The position numbers and the translations under genes were made by a program. A model generated the notes under the pieces. That model was given only the letters and a program-made list of their open reading frames with translations. It was not told the DNA's origin and ran no database searches. This document shows, in pieces, positions 24,291-33,377 of a stretch of DNA of 64,000 bases. The stretch comes from Streptomyces sp. S.PNR 29 (GTDB lineage Bacteria > Actinomycetota > Actinomycetes > Streptomycetales > Streptomycetaceae), in the NCBI RefSeq assembly GCF_030386795.1, contig NZ_JANUQM010000014.1, positions 230,856 to 294,855 of the forward strand, in the 5' to 3' direction. The number at the start of each line of letters is the position of its first letter. Position 1 is the first letter of the stretch.

Positions 24291-24860
24291 TCATCCCGCC
24301 CGCAGCCGTCTCCGCGCCTCCATCAACGCGAACCCCAGCAGGTTCGGCCCCCGCCACCGCTCCGGGTCCGCCGCCGCCTCGTCGTCCGCGGCCAGACCGA
24401 TGCCCCACACCCGGTCCACCGGACTCGCCTCCACCAGCACCCTCTCGCCCGTGTTCAGCAGGAACTCCCGCAGCTCCGCATGCGCGGCGAACTTGTGGAC
24501 GCTGCCCTCGACGACGATCCGGAAGCGCTCCCGCTCCCACAGGGGCTCCTCGAAGCCGCGCACCAGCCGCCCGGCTCTCTTGGCGAGCGCGGGACTCGGC
24601 GCCGACACGGCCCTCTCCTCCGCCTCCGCGTCACCGAACCGCCGGGCCTTGCCCGCCATCATCCAGTGCTCCGCGGTCGCGTACTCCACCCCGTCCACCG
24701 TGAACGGCGACGGCCACCACTGGCTCAGGCAGCTCGCCCCGATCCGGCCGTCGGGCCGCGGCCGGTGTCCCCAGAAGTGCAGGTACTCGACGCGTGCCCC
24801 GGCACGGACCGCCCTGATCAGCGCGTCCCGCGTATCGATCGCCCCCGTGATCTCCACCAT
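24291..24860 (-). CDS. NADAR (YbiA-like) domain protein
   Basis: A 189-residue single NADAR domain. Key motifs are LHFWGH, SQWWPSPFTVDGVEYATAEHWMMAGKARRFGD, VRGFEEPLWERERF and the final DRVWGIGL ... NLLGFALMEAR. NADAR proteins of this group act as N-glycosidases, on damaged riboflavin intermediates or on ADP-ribosylated bases; which applies here is unknown. ATG 24860 is chosen; an upstream in-frame start at 24890 would add ten residues. It is a single gene, convergent with the preceding membrane-protein gene (50 nt apart). Confidence 0.85.
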   Translation of the reverse strand: MVEITGAIDTRDALIRAVRAGARVEYLHFWGHRPRPDGRIGASCLSQWWPSPFTVDGVEYATAEHWMMAGKARRFGDAEAEERAVSAPSPALAKRAGRLVRGFEEPLWERERFRIVVEGSVHKFAAHAELREFLLNTGERVLVEASPVDRVWGIGLAADDEAAADPERWRGPNLLGFALMEARRRLRAG

Positions 24861-24970
24861 GCCCGCGAGTCTGGCACGCACCACTGACAACGGGTCCTGT
24901 CTTTTTCAGGCCCGCTCGACACCAGGTCGACAGATTCCGTCGCGTAACCAAAAGGCAACAACGGAATCCC

Positions 24971-24999
24971 TTGTTGGAGTGCCGTTGCTCTGTCAGGAT
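24971..24999 (+). promoter_or_regulatory. Candidate promoter of the polyamine ABC operon
   Basis: TTGTTG (24971-24976) and CAGGAT (24994-24999) are 17 bp apart, a fair match to the Streptomyces housekeeping consensus. Transcription would start near 25006, leaving a leader of about 145 nt before the potD ATG. Short inverted CAACAA/TTGTTG and CAACGG/CCGTTG pairs overlap the -35 and could be a regulator site. Confidence 0.4.
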
Positions 25000-25149
25000 C
25001 GGCACCCAAATCGAGCTGGAGCTACGCCACCCGCCTACTCGGGCGTGGCGGGGAAGGACTGGCACCGCACGATCTTCGGGGACCGGCAGTAGTTGTGACG
25101 ACAGGCCGCCGACCACGGCCGACAACCTTCCCGAAAGGGCACCACGCGC

Positions 25150-26397
25150 ATGGAGCAGTACGAGCCCGACCGCCTGTCGCCGGTCCAACTGGCCGCGACG
25201 CGGCGTAGTTTCCGAAACGGCAGGGCCGCCCTGACCCGCCGTTCTCTGCTGCGCGCCTCCGCGGGCGGCGCCCTCGCGCTCGGCGGACTCGGCACGCTGA
25301 GCGCCTGCGGCATCCCCGCGGCGGCCACGTCGCAGGGCGGCGTCCCGGCGGAGGACCACTCGGCGAAGGAGAAGGTCGTCGACTTCTCCAACTGGACCGA
25401 GTACATGGACGTCGACGACAGCGGCAAGCACCACCCGACGCTGGACGCGTTCACCCGGCGGACCGGAATCAAGGTCAAGTACACCGAGGACATCAACGAC
25501 AACAACGAGTTCTTCGGCAAGATCAAGCCGCAGCTCGCCGCGGGCCAGGACACCGGCCGTGACCTCATCGTCCTCACCGACTGGCTGGCCGGGCGCCTCA
25601 TCCGTCTCGGGTGGGTCCAGAAACTGGACCCGAGCAACCTGCCGCACGCCTTCGCCAACCTGTCGCAGCAGTTCCGCAGCCCCGACTGGGACCCGGGCCG
25701 GGCCTACTCGTACCCCTGGCAGGGCATCTCCACCGTCATCGCCTACAACAAGAAGGCGCTGGACGGCATCGAGGTGACATCGGTCTCCGACATGCTCGAC
25801 AACCCCGGGCTCAAGGGCCGCGTCGGCTTTCTCACCGAGATGCGCGACACCATCGGCATGACCCTGCTCGACATGGGCAAGGACCCGGCCGCCTTCACCG
25901 ACGACGACTACGACGCGGCCGTCGCCCGCCTCCAGAAGGCCGTCGACAAGGGCCAGATCCGCCGCTTCACCGGCAACGACTACACCTCCGACCTCGCCAA
26001 GGGCGACTTCGCGGCCTGCATCGCCTGGGCCGGTGACGTCGTCCAGCTGAAGGCGGACAGCCCGGACGTCGACTTCGTCATCCCGGACAGCGGCTACCTG
26101 ACGTCCAGCGACAACCTGCTCATCCCCAACAAGGCCCGGCACAAGACGAACGCCGAGCGGCTCATCGACTACTACTACGAGCCGGAACCCGCGGCCGAGC
26201 TCGCCGCCTACATCAACTACGTCTGTCCCGTGGACGGCGTGAAGGAAGAGCTTGCGAAGATCGACAAGGATGCGGCGAACAACCCGCTGATCATCCCCGA
26301 CAAGGCCATGCAGGCGAAGTCCCATGCCTTCCGCTCGCTGAGCTCGAAGGAAGAGACCGCCTACGAAGAGAAGTTCGCGAAGCTCACTGGGGCGTGA
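25150..26397 (+). CDS. potD: Polyamine ABC transporter substrate-binding lipoprotein
   Basis: 415 residues. The Tat motif is LTRRSLLRAS (R30, R31) and the lipobox ends at C53 (LSACG). The mature domain is of the spermidine/putrescine-binding type (VVDFSNWTEYMDVD, YTEDINDNNEFFGKI, GRDLIVLTDW, IAYNKKAL, IRRFTGNDYT). It is anchored outside the membrane and hands polyamine to the PotB-PotC channel. It is the first gene of a compact operon: the next gene starts within its stop codon (GTGA overlap). The paralogue at 8244 shares the same motifs. The precise ligand (putrescine, spermidine or cadaverine) is not decidable here. Confidence 0.93.
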   Translation: MEQYEPDRLSPVQLAATRRSFRNGRAALTRRSLLRASAGGALALGGLGTLSACGIPAAATSQGGVPAEDHSAKEKVVDFSNWTEYMDVDDSGKHHPTLDAFTRRTGIKVKYTEDINDNNEFFGKIKPQLAAGQDTGRDLIVLTDWLAGRLIRLGWVQKLDPSNLPHAFANLSQQFRSPDWDPGRAYSYPWQGISTVIAYNKKALDGIEVTSVSDMLDNPGLKGRVGFLTEMRDTIGMTLLDMGKDPAAFTDDDYDAAVARLQKAVDKGQIRRFTGNDYTSDLAKGDFAACIAWAGDVVQLKADSPDVDFVIPDSGYLTSSDNLLIPNKARHKTNAERLIDYYYEPEPAAELAAYINYVCPVDGVKEELAKIDKDAANNPLIIPDKAMQAKSHAFRSLSSKEETAYEEKFAKLTGA

Positions 26398-27545
26398 CCA
26401 CCATGACGAACGGCAACAGCGGCGACGTCCGCCTCTCCGGGATCAGCAAGACGTACGGCTCCTTCACCGCCGTACACCCCCTCGACCTGACCGTGCCGCA
26501 GGGCTCCTTCTTCGCGCTGCTCGGCGCCTCCGGCTGCGGCAAGACCACCACCCTGCGCATGATCGCCGGTCTGGAGGAACCCTCCTCGGGCACCGTCCAC
26601 CTCGGCGGCCAGGACGTGACCGCCCTCCCGCCCTACAAGCGCCCGGTCAACACGGTCTTCCAGTCCTACGCCCTCTTCCCGCACCTCGACGTGTACGAGA
26701 ACGTCGCCTTCGGCCTGCGCCGGCGCGGCATCAAGTCGGTGAAGAAGCAGGTCGAGGAGATGCTGGAGCTCGTCCAGCTCGGCGAACAGGCGCGCAAGAA
26801 GCCGCACCAGCTCTCCGGCGGCCAGCAGCAGCGCGTCGCCGTGGCCCGCGCGCTGATCAACCACCCCCAGGTGCTCCTGCTCGACGAGCCGCTCGGCGCC
26901 CTCGACCTCAAGCTGCGCCGCCAGATGCAGCTGGAGCTCAAACGCATCCAGACCGAGGTCGGCATCACCTTCGTCCACGTCACGCACGACCAGGAGGAGG
27001 CCATGACGATGGCCGACACGGTCGCCGTGATGAACGCCGGCCGCGTCGAGCAACTCGGCTCGCCCACCGACCTGTACGAGAACCCGCGGACGACGTTCGC
27101 CGCCAACTTCCTCGGCACGTCGAACCTGATCGAGGCCGAGGTCGACTCCCGGAGCGGCGAGGAGATCGTGCTGAAGGCGGGCGGCGGCAAACTCGTCCTC
27201 CCCGATGCTCGCTGTTCCGCGCCCACGACGACCGGTGGCAAGGTGCTGGTCGGCGTCCGCCCGGAGAAGATCACCCTCACGCACGCGGACGACGCGGGCG
27301 GGATACCCGAGGGCCGCAACCGCATCACCGGCAAGATCGCCGACTCCAGTTTCATCGGCGTCTCCACGCAGTACGTCGTCGACAGCCCGGTCTGCCCGGA
27401 GTTCGAGGTCTACGCCCAGAACATCGACCGGGACGCCCGTCTCGTGCCCGGCGCCGACGTGGTCCTGCACTGGAACCCGGCCCACACCTTCGGCCTGGAC
27501 GCCGCACAGGACATCGACGCGGGGACCGAGGAAGAGGTCGCCTGA
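26394..27545 (+). CDS. potA: Polyamine ABC transporter ATP-binding protein
   Basis: A 383-residue importer ATPase. Walker A is GASGCGKT (44-51), the Q-loop is in VFQSYALFPH, the signature is LSGGQQQR (140-147), Walker B is LLLDEP (161-166) and the switch His is in VTHDQEEA. The C-terminal 120 residues form a TOBE/OB regulatory domain (VGVRPEKITL), as in PotA and CysA/MalK-type ATPases. GTG 26394 overlaps the potD stop by 4 nt. It energises PotB/PotC on the cytoplasmic face. Confidence 0.94.
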   Translation: MTTMTNGNSGDVRLSGISKTYGSFTAVHPLDLTVPQGSFFALLGASGCGKTTTLRMIAGLEEPSSGTVHLGGQDVTALPPYKRPVNTVFQSYALFPHLDVYENVAFGLRRRGIKSVKKQVEEMLELVQLGEQARKKPHQLSGGQQQRVAVARALINHPQVLLLDEPLGALDLKLRRQMQLELKRIQTEVGITFVHVTHDQEEAMTMADTVAVMNAGRVEQLGSPTDLYENPRTTFAANFLGTSNLIEAEVDSRSGEEIVLKAGGGKLVLPDARCSAPTTTGGKVLVGVRPEKITLTHADDAGGIPEGRNRITGKIADSSFIGVSTQYVVDSPVCPEFEVYAQNIDRDARLVPGADVVLHWNPAHTFGLDAAQDIDAGTEEEVA

Positions 27546-28468
27546 TGGCCACGGTCACCGAAGCGCCCCCCTCGGCGCCCGCCCCCGAGAAGAAGCCCCC
27601 GCGGGGGCGCGGCCGCCGGACCCCGTACTGGCTCCTGCTCCCCGGCATCCTGTGGCTGCTGGTCTTCTTCGCGCTGCCGATGATCTACCAGGCCTCCACG
27701 TCCGTGCAGACGGGCTCCCTGGAGGAGGGCTACAAGGTCACCTGGCACTTCGCCACGTACTGGGACGCGCTGTCCGCCTACTGGCCGCAGTTCGTCCGCT
27801 CGGTCCTCTACGCCGCCGCCGCGACGATCCTGTGCCTGCTGCTCGGCTACCCGCTCGCGTATCTGATCGCCTTCCGCGCGGGCCGCTGGCGGAACCTGAT
27901 CATGATCCTGGTGATCGCGCCGTTCTTCACCAGCTTCCTGATCCGCACGCTCGCCTGGAAGACGATCCTCGCGGACGGCGGCCCGGTCGTCGGCGCGCTG
28001 AACGCGCTGCACGTCCTCGACGTCACCAACTGGCTCGGCTGGACCTCCGGCGACCGCGTGCTGGCCACCCCGCTCGCGGTCGTCTGCGGACTGACCTACA
28101 ACTTCCTGCCGTTCATGATCCTGCCGCTGTACACCTCCCTGGAGCGCATCGACGGACGGCTCCACGAGGCGGCGGGCGACCTGTACGCGAGGCCCTGGAC
28201 CACCTTCCGGAAGGTGACCTTCCCGCTGTCGATGCCGGGTGTCGTCTCCGGCACGCTGCTCACCTTCATCCCGGCGGCCGGTGACTACGTCAACGCCGAA
28301 CTCCTCGGCTCCACCGACACCCGCATGATCGGAAACGTCATCCAGACCCAGTTCCTGCGGGTCCTCGACTATCCGACGGCCGCGGCCCTCTCCTTCATCC
28401 TCATGGCCGCGATTCTCCTCATGGTCACCTTCTACATCCGCAGGTCCGGGACGGAGGAACTGGTCTGA
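27545..28468 (+). CDS. potB: Polyamine ABC transporter permease
   Basis: A 307-residue permease with six helices. The first begins near YWLLLPGILWLLVFFALP, and the BPD_transp_1 coupling region is LHEAAGDLYARPWTTFRKVTFPLSMPG (EAA motif). The start overlaps the potA stop by one base (TGATG). It forms a heterodimeric channel with PotC in the cytoplasmic membrane. A proline-rich N-terminal tail of about 30 residues precedes helix 1. Confidence 0.93.
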   Translation: MATVTEAPPSAPAPEKKPPRGRGRRTPYWLLLPGILWLLVFFALPMIYQASTSVQTGSLEEGYKVTWHFATYWDALSAYWPQFVRSVLYAAAATILCLLLGYPLAYLIAFRAGRWRNLIMILVIAPFFTSFLIRTLAWKTILADGGPVVGALNALHVLDVTNWLGWTSGDRVLATPLAVVCGLTYNFLPFMILPLYTSLERIDGRLHEAAGDLYARPWTTFRKVTFPLSMPGVVSGTLLTFIPAAGDYVNAELLGSTDTRMIGNVIQTQFLRVLDYPTAAALSFILMAAILLMVTFYIRRSGTEELV

Positions 28469-28469
28469 C

Positions 28470-29270
28470 ATGTCCTTCGTCAACTGGCTCAAGCGACATC
28501 TCGTCGTCATCGCGGGACTGCTGACGCTCGCCTATCTCCTGCTGCCCAACGTCGTCGTGACGGTGTTCTCCTTCAACAAACCGAAGGGGCGCTTCAACTA
28601 CGCATGGCAGCGGTTCTCCATGGACGGCTGGAAGGACCCGTGCGGCGTGGCCGACCTGTGCGGCTCACTGTCGATCAGCCTCCAGATCGCTTTCTGGGCG
28701 ACCCTCGGCGCCACCCTGCTCGGCACGATGATCGCCTTCGCGCTGGTCCGCTACCGCTTCCGCGCGCGGGGTGCGGTCAACTCGCTGATCTTCCTGCCGA
28801 TGGCGATGCCCGAGGTCGTCATGGCGGCCTCGCTGCTCACCCTGTTCCTCAACATGGGCGTACAGCTGGGCTTCTGGACGATCCTCATCGCCCACATCAT
28901 GTTCTGCCTCAGCTTCGTCGTGACGGCCGTCAAGGCGCGGGTGATGTCGATGGACCCGAGGCTGGAGCAGGCGGCGCAGGACCTCTACGCGGGCCCGTTC
29001 CAGACGTTCCTCCGGGTGACACTGCCGATCGCGGCACCAGGCATCGCGGCGGGCGCGCTGCTCGCCTTCGCGCTCTCCTTCGACGATTTCATCATCACGA
29101 ATTTCAACGCCGGTTCCACCGTCACCTTCCCCATGTTCGTCTGGGGCTCCGCGCAGCGCGGCACGCCCGTCCAGATCAATGTCATCGGTACGGCCATGTT
29201 CCTCGTCGCCGTGCTGTTCGTCCTCACCTCCATGGTCATCGGCAACCGCCGGAACAGACCCAAGGCATAA
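28470..29270 (+). CDS. potC: Polyamine ABC transporter permease
   Basis: A 266-residue permease, the PotC partner. Helix 1 is VVIAGLLTLAYLLLPNVVVTVFSF. The EAA coupling loop is LEQAAQDLYAGPFQTFLRVTLPIAAPG. The SFDDFIITNFNAG segment near the C-terminus is typical of PotC. It starts one base after the potB stop and is followed 28 nt later by the amine-oxidase gene, so uptake and first oxidation are probably one operon. Confidence 0.93.
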   Translation: MSFVNWLKRHLVVIAGLLTLAYLLLPNVVVTVFSFNKPKGRFNYAWQRFSMDGWKDPCGVADLCGSLSISLQIAFWATLGATLLGTMIAFALVRYRFRARGAVNSLIFLPMAMPEVVMAASLLTLFLNMGVQLGFWTILIAHIMFCLSFVVTAVKARVMSMDPRLEQAAQDLYAGPFQTFLRVTLPIAAPGIAAGALLAFALSFDDFIITNFNAGSTVTFPMFVWGSAQRGTPVQINVIGTAMFLVAVLFVLTSMVIGNRRNRPKA

Positions 29271-29298
29271 CGCTGACGCTCTGTAGGGAGTTGACATC

Positions 29299-30717
29299 AT
29301 GGCCCCGAGCGCCATGAACCGTTGGACCTCATCACTCGCCGACGCCCAGCCGGTCCCGTACTGGCTGGAGGACCCCGGCAGGCCCCGCCCCGAGCCCGCC
29401 CTCACCACCTCCGAGACCTGCGACCTGCTGGTCGTCGGCGGCGGCTACAGCGGGCTGTGGACCGCGCTGGTCGCCAAGGAGCGCGACCCGCGACGTGACG
29501 TGGTACTGCTCGAAGGCCGCGAGGTGGGCTGGGCCGCCTCGGGCCGCAACGGCGGCTTCTGCGCCGCCTCCCTCACCCACGGCCTGCCCAACGGCCTCAC
29601 CCGCTGGCCGGACGAGATCCACCGGCTCCAGGAGCTGGGCGCCCGCAACCTCGACGAGATCGAGGCCGCGGTCGCCCGGCACGGCATCGACTGCGACTTC
29701 GAACGCACCGGCGAGATCGACGTCGCCACCGAGACGTACCAGGCCTGGGAACTCCGGGACTGGTACGAGGAGATGGAGCGCCGGGGCCTCGCCGACGGCG
29801 TGGAGTTCCTGGACACGGACGCCGTACGCGAACAGGTCCGCTCACCGACCTTCCAGGCAGGCCTGTACGACCGCAGGGGCGTGGCCATGCTCCACCCGGC
29901 GAAGCTCGCCTGGGGCCTGAAGCGGGCCTGCGTGCGGCTCGGCGTGCGCGTCTACGAGCACACCCCCGCCCTCACCCTGAAGCCCTACGGCGCCGGCATG
30001 GCCGTACGCACCCCCTACGGCCAGGTCCGTGCCCGCAAGGTGGCGCTCGGCACCAACATCTTCCCGAACCTGGTCCGACGCGTCCGGGCCTACACCGTCC
30101 CCGTCTACGACTACGCCCTGATGACCGAGCCGCTCCCCGACGACCGGCTGGCGTCGATCGGCTGGAAGAACCGGCAGGGACTCGGCGACAGCGCGAACCA
30201 GTTCCACTACTTCCGCCTGACCGCCGACAACCGCATCCTCTGGGGCGGCTACGACGCGATCTACCCGTACGGCGGCCGGGTGCGCGCCGAGTACGACGAC
30301 CGCCCGGAGACGTACGCCAAGCTCGCCGGGCACTTCTTCACCTGCTTCCCGCAGCTGGAGGGCGTCCGCTTCACGCACGCGTGGGGCGGCGCCATCGACA
30401 CCTGCTCCCGCTTCTCGGCGTTCTTCGGCACCGCCCACCACGGGAAGGTCGCCTACGCGGCCGGATACACGGGTCTCGGTGTGGGCGCGACCCGGTTCGG
30501 CGCCGAGGTGATGCTGGACCTGCTGGCCGGCGAGCGCACGGAACGCACATCGCTGGAGATGGTGCGCAAGAAGCCCCTGCCCTTCCCGCCCGAGCCCTTC
30601 GCCTGGACCGGTATCGCCCTCACCAAGTGGTCGCTGGCCCGCGCGGACGCACACGCCGGCCGCCGCAACCTGTGGCTGCGCACGATGGACCGGCTGGGGC
30701 TGGGCTTCGACAGCTGA
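29299..30717 (+). CDS. FAD-dependent amine oxidase, PuuB-like (DadA/DAO fold)
   Basis: A 472-residue flavoprotein. The ADP-binding motif is DLLVVGGGYSGLWTA (42-56), then GWAASGRNGGFC near the flavin site and the C-terminal AGYTGLGVGATRFGAEVMLDLL. The family includes gamma-glutamylputrescine oxidase, which oxidises the glutamylated polyamine to an aldehyde. Its position right after potC, and the aldehyde dehydrogenases and transaminases in the same region, support a polyamine role. Direct oxidation of free polyamines, or of an amino acid such as sarcosine, is the alternative. It is cytoplasmic; no signal peptide. Confidence 0.88.
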   Translation: MAPSAMNRWTSSLADAQPVPYWLEDPGRPRPEPALTTSETCDLLVVGGGYSGLWTALVAKERDPRRDVVLLEGREVGWAASGRNGGFCAASLTHGLPNGLTRWPDEIHRLQELGARNLDEIEAAVARHGIDCDFERTGEIDVATETYQAWELRDWYEEMERRGLADGVEFLDTDAVREQVRSPTFQAGLYDRRGVAMLHPAKLAWGLKRACVRLGVRVYEHTPALTLKPYGAGMAVRTPYGQVRARKVALGTNIFPNLVRRVRAYTVPVYDYALMTEPLPDDRLASIGWKNRQGLGDSANQFHYFRLTADNRILWGGYDAIYPYGGRVRAEYDDRPETYAKLAGHFFTCFPQLEGVRFTHAWGGAIDTCSRFSAFFGTAHHGKVAYAAGYTGLGVGATRFGAEVMLDLLAGERTERTSLEMVRKKPLPFPPEPFAWTGIALTKWSLARADAHAGRRNLWLRTMDRLGLGFDS

Positions 30718-30742
30718 GCCCGGCCGGCTGCTCCCGCCGGGC
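30718..30742 (+). terminator. Weak hairpin after the amine oxidase gene
   Basis: GCCCGGC pairs with GCCGGGC over an 11-nt loop, immediately after the stop codon and before the convergent PAP2 gene. It may serve as the terminator of the pot operon. Confidence 0.4.
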
Positions 30743-30810
30743 GCTGCTCGAACCGGCGATGCACGAGGCGGCGGCGGTCCTGGCCGCGGCGGAGGAGGGG
30801 GTGACGACTC

Positions 30811-31668
30811 CTACGGCTGCTGCGGCCGGGACGGCTGCTTCGGCTGCGTGGCGACCGTCCGGCCGAGGAACAGGAGGAACCCGGTCAGCAGCGCCGTACA
30901 CAGGCACCAGCTGGCCGCGACGTCCAGCGGCCAGTGGTAGCCGCGGCGGACCAGGCCGAAGCCCACGCCCAGGTTGACGGCGGCGCAGAGCACGGCCAGG
31001 GCGCGGCGGGCGAGGGCGGTGCGCAGCCAGGGGAGGAGCAGCAGGGTCGCGGCCCCGTAGGCGACGGCGGCCGTGGCGGTGTGGCCGGAGGGGTAGTAGC
31101 CGGTGCCGGGCGGCACGACCGGAGTGCCCGGGCGGTCGGTGAGTTCCTTGAGGGGGACGACCAGCGCCGGGACGAGGGCCATCGTCAGGGCCGCCGCGGC
31201 GGCCGGCAGCCACCAGCGGTCCGTACCACTGCGCCGGGTCCGCCAGGCGACGTACACCAGCGCCACGACCAGCACCGGCAGGGCGGCCTGGACGTTGCCC
31301 AGGTCGGCGAGGAGTTCGGAGAGACGGTCCGGGTGGACCAGGGCGCGACTGACGCGTTCGTCCACGCCCACCAGCAGGCCGTCGGTGACGACCTGCCAGG
31401 TGAACAGCGCGAAGAGCAGGGCCGGAAGCCCGAGAAGGAGGAAGAGGGAGGTCGGCCGCCCCGGAACAGGGGGGGTGATTCCGAGGCGGCCGACCGGACC
31501 GGAACGTCGCGCGCCCCGGGGGGTTTGGGGCGAGCGACCGTCCGATCGGTGAGGAGATCCAGAGCCGCAGGCTCCGGTTGTGTGCGCGAGGGCACGACCA
31601 GGTCGAAGCTGGGGAGGCCCCGGCCTGATGTCGCCCACAGTCCCCTGTGGGCGGGGTGTATCTCTCAT
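30811..31668 (-). CDS. PAP2-family membrane phosphatase
   Basis: Up to 285 residues. About 70 N-terminal residues are polar and basic, followed by six hydrophobic helices. The phosphatase motifs are KELTDRPG (motif 1, KxxxxRP-like), PSGHTATA (motif 2) and RRGYHWPLDV (motif 3, with catalytic His and Asp). It would dephosphorylate lipid phosphates such as phosphatidic acid or undecaprenyl pyrophosphate. The start is uncertain. ATG 31668 is 8 bp downstream of a TAGGTT -10-like element, which would make a leaderless mRNA; otherwise a start nearer the first helix is needed. It is unrelated to its polyamine neighbours. Confidence 0.8.
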   Translation of the reverse strand: MRDTPRPQGTVGDIRPGPPQLRPGRALAHTTGACGSGSPHRSDGRSPQTPRGARRSGPVGRLGITPPVPGRPTSLFLLLGLPALLFALFTWQVVTDGLLVGVDERVSRALVHPDRLSELLADLGNVQAALPVLVVALVYVAWRTRRSGTDRWWLPAAAAALTMALVPALVVPLKELTDRPGTPVVPPGTGYYPSGHTATAAVAYGAATLLLLPWLRTALARRALAVLCAAVNLGVGFGLVRRGYHWPLDVAASWCLCTALLTGFLLFLGRTVATQPKQPSRPQQP

Positions 31669-31789
31669 CTGGTTAGAACCTACGACAGGGGGTGCGCGTG
31701 CGACAGATGGAAAGGCCTCCTGTCATCCACCTCGCACACCTTCTTCACACGCTCTGTCGCTCGCCGCGCCAGACGTGCACGCAACGGGC

Positions 31790-33124
31790 TCAGATGCGCG
31801 TGAAACCCTGCTCGATGATGTCGAGGCCCTCGTTCAGCAGGTCCTCGCCGATGACCAGCGGGGGCAGGAAACGGAGCACGTTGCCGTAGGTGCCACAGGT
31901 CAGGACCAGCAGGCCCTCCTGGTGGCAGGCCTTGGCCAGCGCGGCCGTGGCCTCGGGGTTCGGCTCCTTGGTGGCGCGGTCCTTGACCAGCTCGATGGCG
32001 ATCATCGCGCCACGGCCGCGGACGTCGCCGATGAGGTCGAACTTCTCGGCCATGGCGGTGAGACGGGACTTCATCGTCGCCTCGATCGCCTTCGCCCGCG
32101 CGTTGAGGTCGAGCTCCTTCATCGTCTCGATCGCGCCGAGCGCGCCCGCGCAGGCGACCGGGTTGCCACCGTAGGTACCGCCGAGGCCGCCCGCGTGCGC
32201 GGCGTCCATGATCTCGGCGCGGCCGGTCACGGCAGCGAGCGGCAGGCCACCGGCGATGCCCTTCGCGGTCGTGATCAGGTCCGGGACGATCCCCTCGTCC
32301 TCACACGCGAACCACTGCCCCGTACGGCAGAAACCGGACTGGATCTCGTCGGCGACGAACACGATCCCGTGGTCGGAGGCAAACTTGCTGATCGCCGGCA
32401 GGAAGCCCTTCGCCGGCTCGATGAAGCCGCCCTCGCCCAGCACCGGCTCGACGATGATCGCGGCCACGTTCTCCGGACCGACCTGCTTGGTGATCTGGTC
32501 GATGGCCTGCGCGGCCGCCTCCGGACCCGCGTTCTCCGGGCCGGTCGGCCAGCGGTAGCCGTACGCCATCGGCATCCGGTACACCTCGGGCGCGAACGGC
32601 CCGAAGCCGTGCTTGTACGGCATGTTCTTGGCCGTCAGCGCCATCGTCAGGTTGGTCCGGCCGTGGTAGCCGTGATCGAAGACGACGACCGCCTGCCGCT
32701 TGGTGTACGCACGGGCGATCTTGACCGCGTTCTCGACGGCCTCGGCGCCGCTGTTGAACAGGGCCGACTTCTTGGCGTGGTCACCCGGCGTCAGCTCGGC
32801 CAGCGCCTCGGCGACGGCCACGTACCCCTCGTACGGCGTGACCATGAAACAGGTGTGGGTGAAGTCGGCGAGCTGCGCGCCGGCCCGGCGTACGACGGCC
32901 TCGGCGGAGGCTCCGACGGACGTCACGGCGATACCCGACCCGAAGTCGATGAGCCGGTTGCCGTCGACGTCCTCGATGATCCCGCCGCCCGCACGCGCCG
33001 TGAACACGGGCAGCACGGAGCCCACCCCCTGCGCGACCGCCGCGGTACGGCGGGCCTGCAGCTCCTGCGACTTCGGTCCGGGGATGGCGGTGACGACGCG
33101 GCGCTCCTGCGGAAGTGCGGTCAT
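31790..33124 (-). CDS. gabT: 4-aminobutyrate aminotransferase
   Basis: A 444-residue class-III transaminase. K288 in TTAKGIAGGLP binds PLP and D259 is in FVADEIQSGFC; FNSGAEAVENAVKIAR (123-138) is the cofactor phosphate loop region. The IQSGFCRTG and VEPVLGEGGFI signatures are those of GabT proper, distinguishing it from the transaminase at 4291. It converts GABA plus 2-oxoglutarate to succinate semialdehyde plus glutamate, the step after aminobutyraldehyde oxidation. It is divergent from the NTPase gene at 33378. ATG 33124 starts the conserved sequence. Confidence 0.93.
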   Translation of the reverse strand: MTALPQERRVVTAIPGPKSQELQARRTAAVAQGVGSVLPVFTARAGGGIIEDVDGNRLIDFGSGIAVTSVGASAEAVVRRAGAQLADFTHTCFMVTPYEGYVAVAEALAELTPGDHAKKSALFNSGAEAVENAVKIARAYTKRQAVVVFDHGYHGRTNLTMALTAKNMPYKHGFGPFAPEVYRMPMAYGYRWPTGPENAGPEAAAQAIDQITKQVGPENVAAIIVEPVLGEGGFIEPAKGFLPAISKFASDHGIVFVADEIQSGFCRTGQWFACEDEGIVPDLITTAKGIAGGLPLAAVTGRAEIMDAAHAGGLGGTYGGNPVACAGALGAIETMKELDLNARAKAIEATMKSRLTAMAEKFDLIGDVRGRGAMIAIELVKDRATKEPNPEATAALAKACHQEGLLVLTCGTYGNVLRFLPPLVIGEDLLNEGLDIIEQGFTRI

Positions 33125-33303
33125 GCGGGGCTCCTGGGGTTGTGCGGAGGGGCGTTTTGCGGGACGTTGCCTTCTTTTCTCGCAGGCTAGGACGGACCGA
33201 GGGGGGTGGGCATGCTCCATGTGGGCGTTGTCCGCAGGGCCGGTTGTCCGTCGTGGACATAGCGTCGCGGTGATACCTGGGCGCGGGCCCGGCCGCGTAA
33301 ACG

Positions 33304-33332
33304 GTGAACTCCCCAGGGTAGGGCGTTAGATT
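33304..33332 (+). promoter_or_regulatory. Candidate promoter of the VirD4-like NTPase gene
   Basis: GTGAAC (33304-33309) and TAGATT (33327-33332) with a 17-bp spacer. Transcription from about 33339 would exclude the ATG at 33342 as a normal start and favour 33378. Confidence 0.35.
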
Positions 33333-33377
33333 GACTCGCTGATGGTGGACGGAACGGCTGGTCAGGGGGCAAGGGCG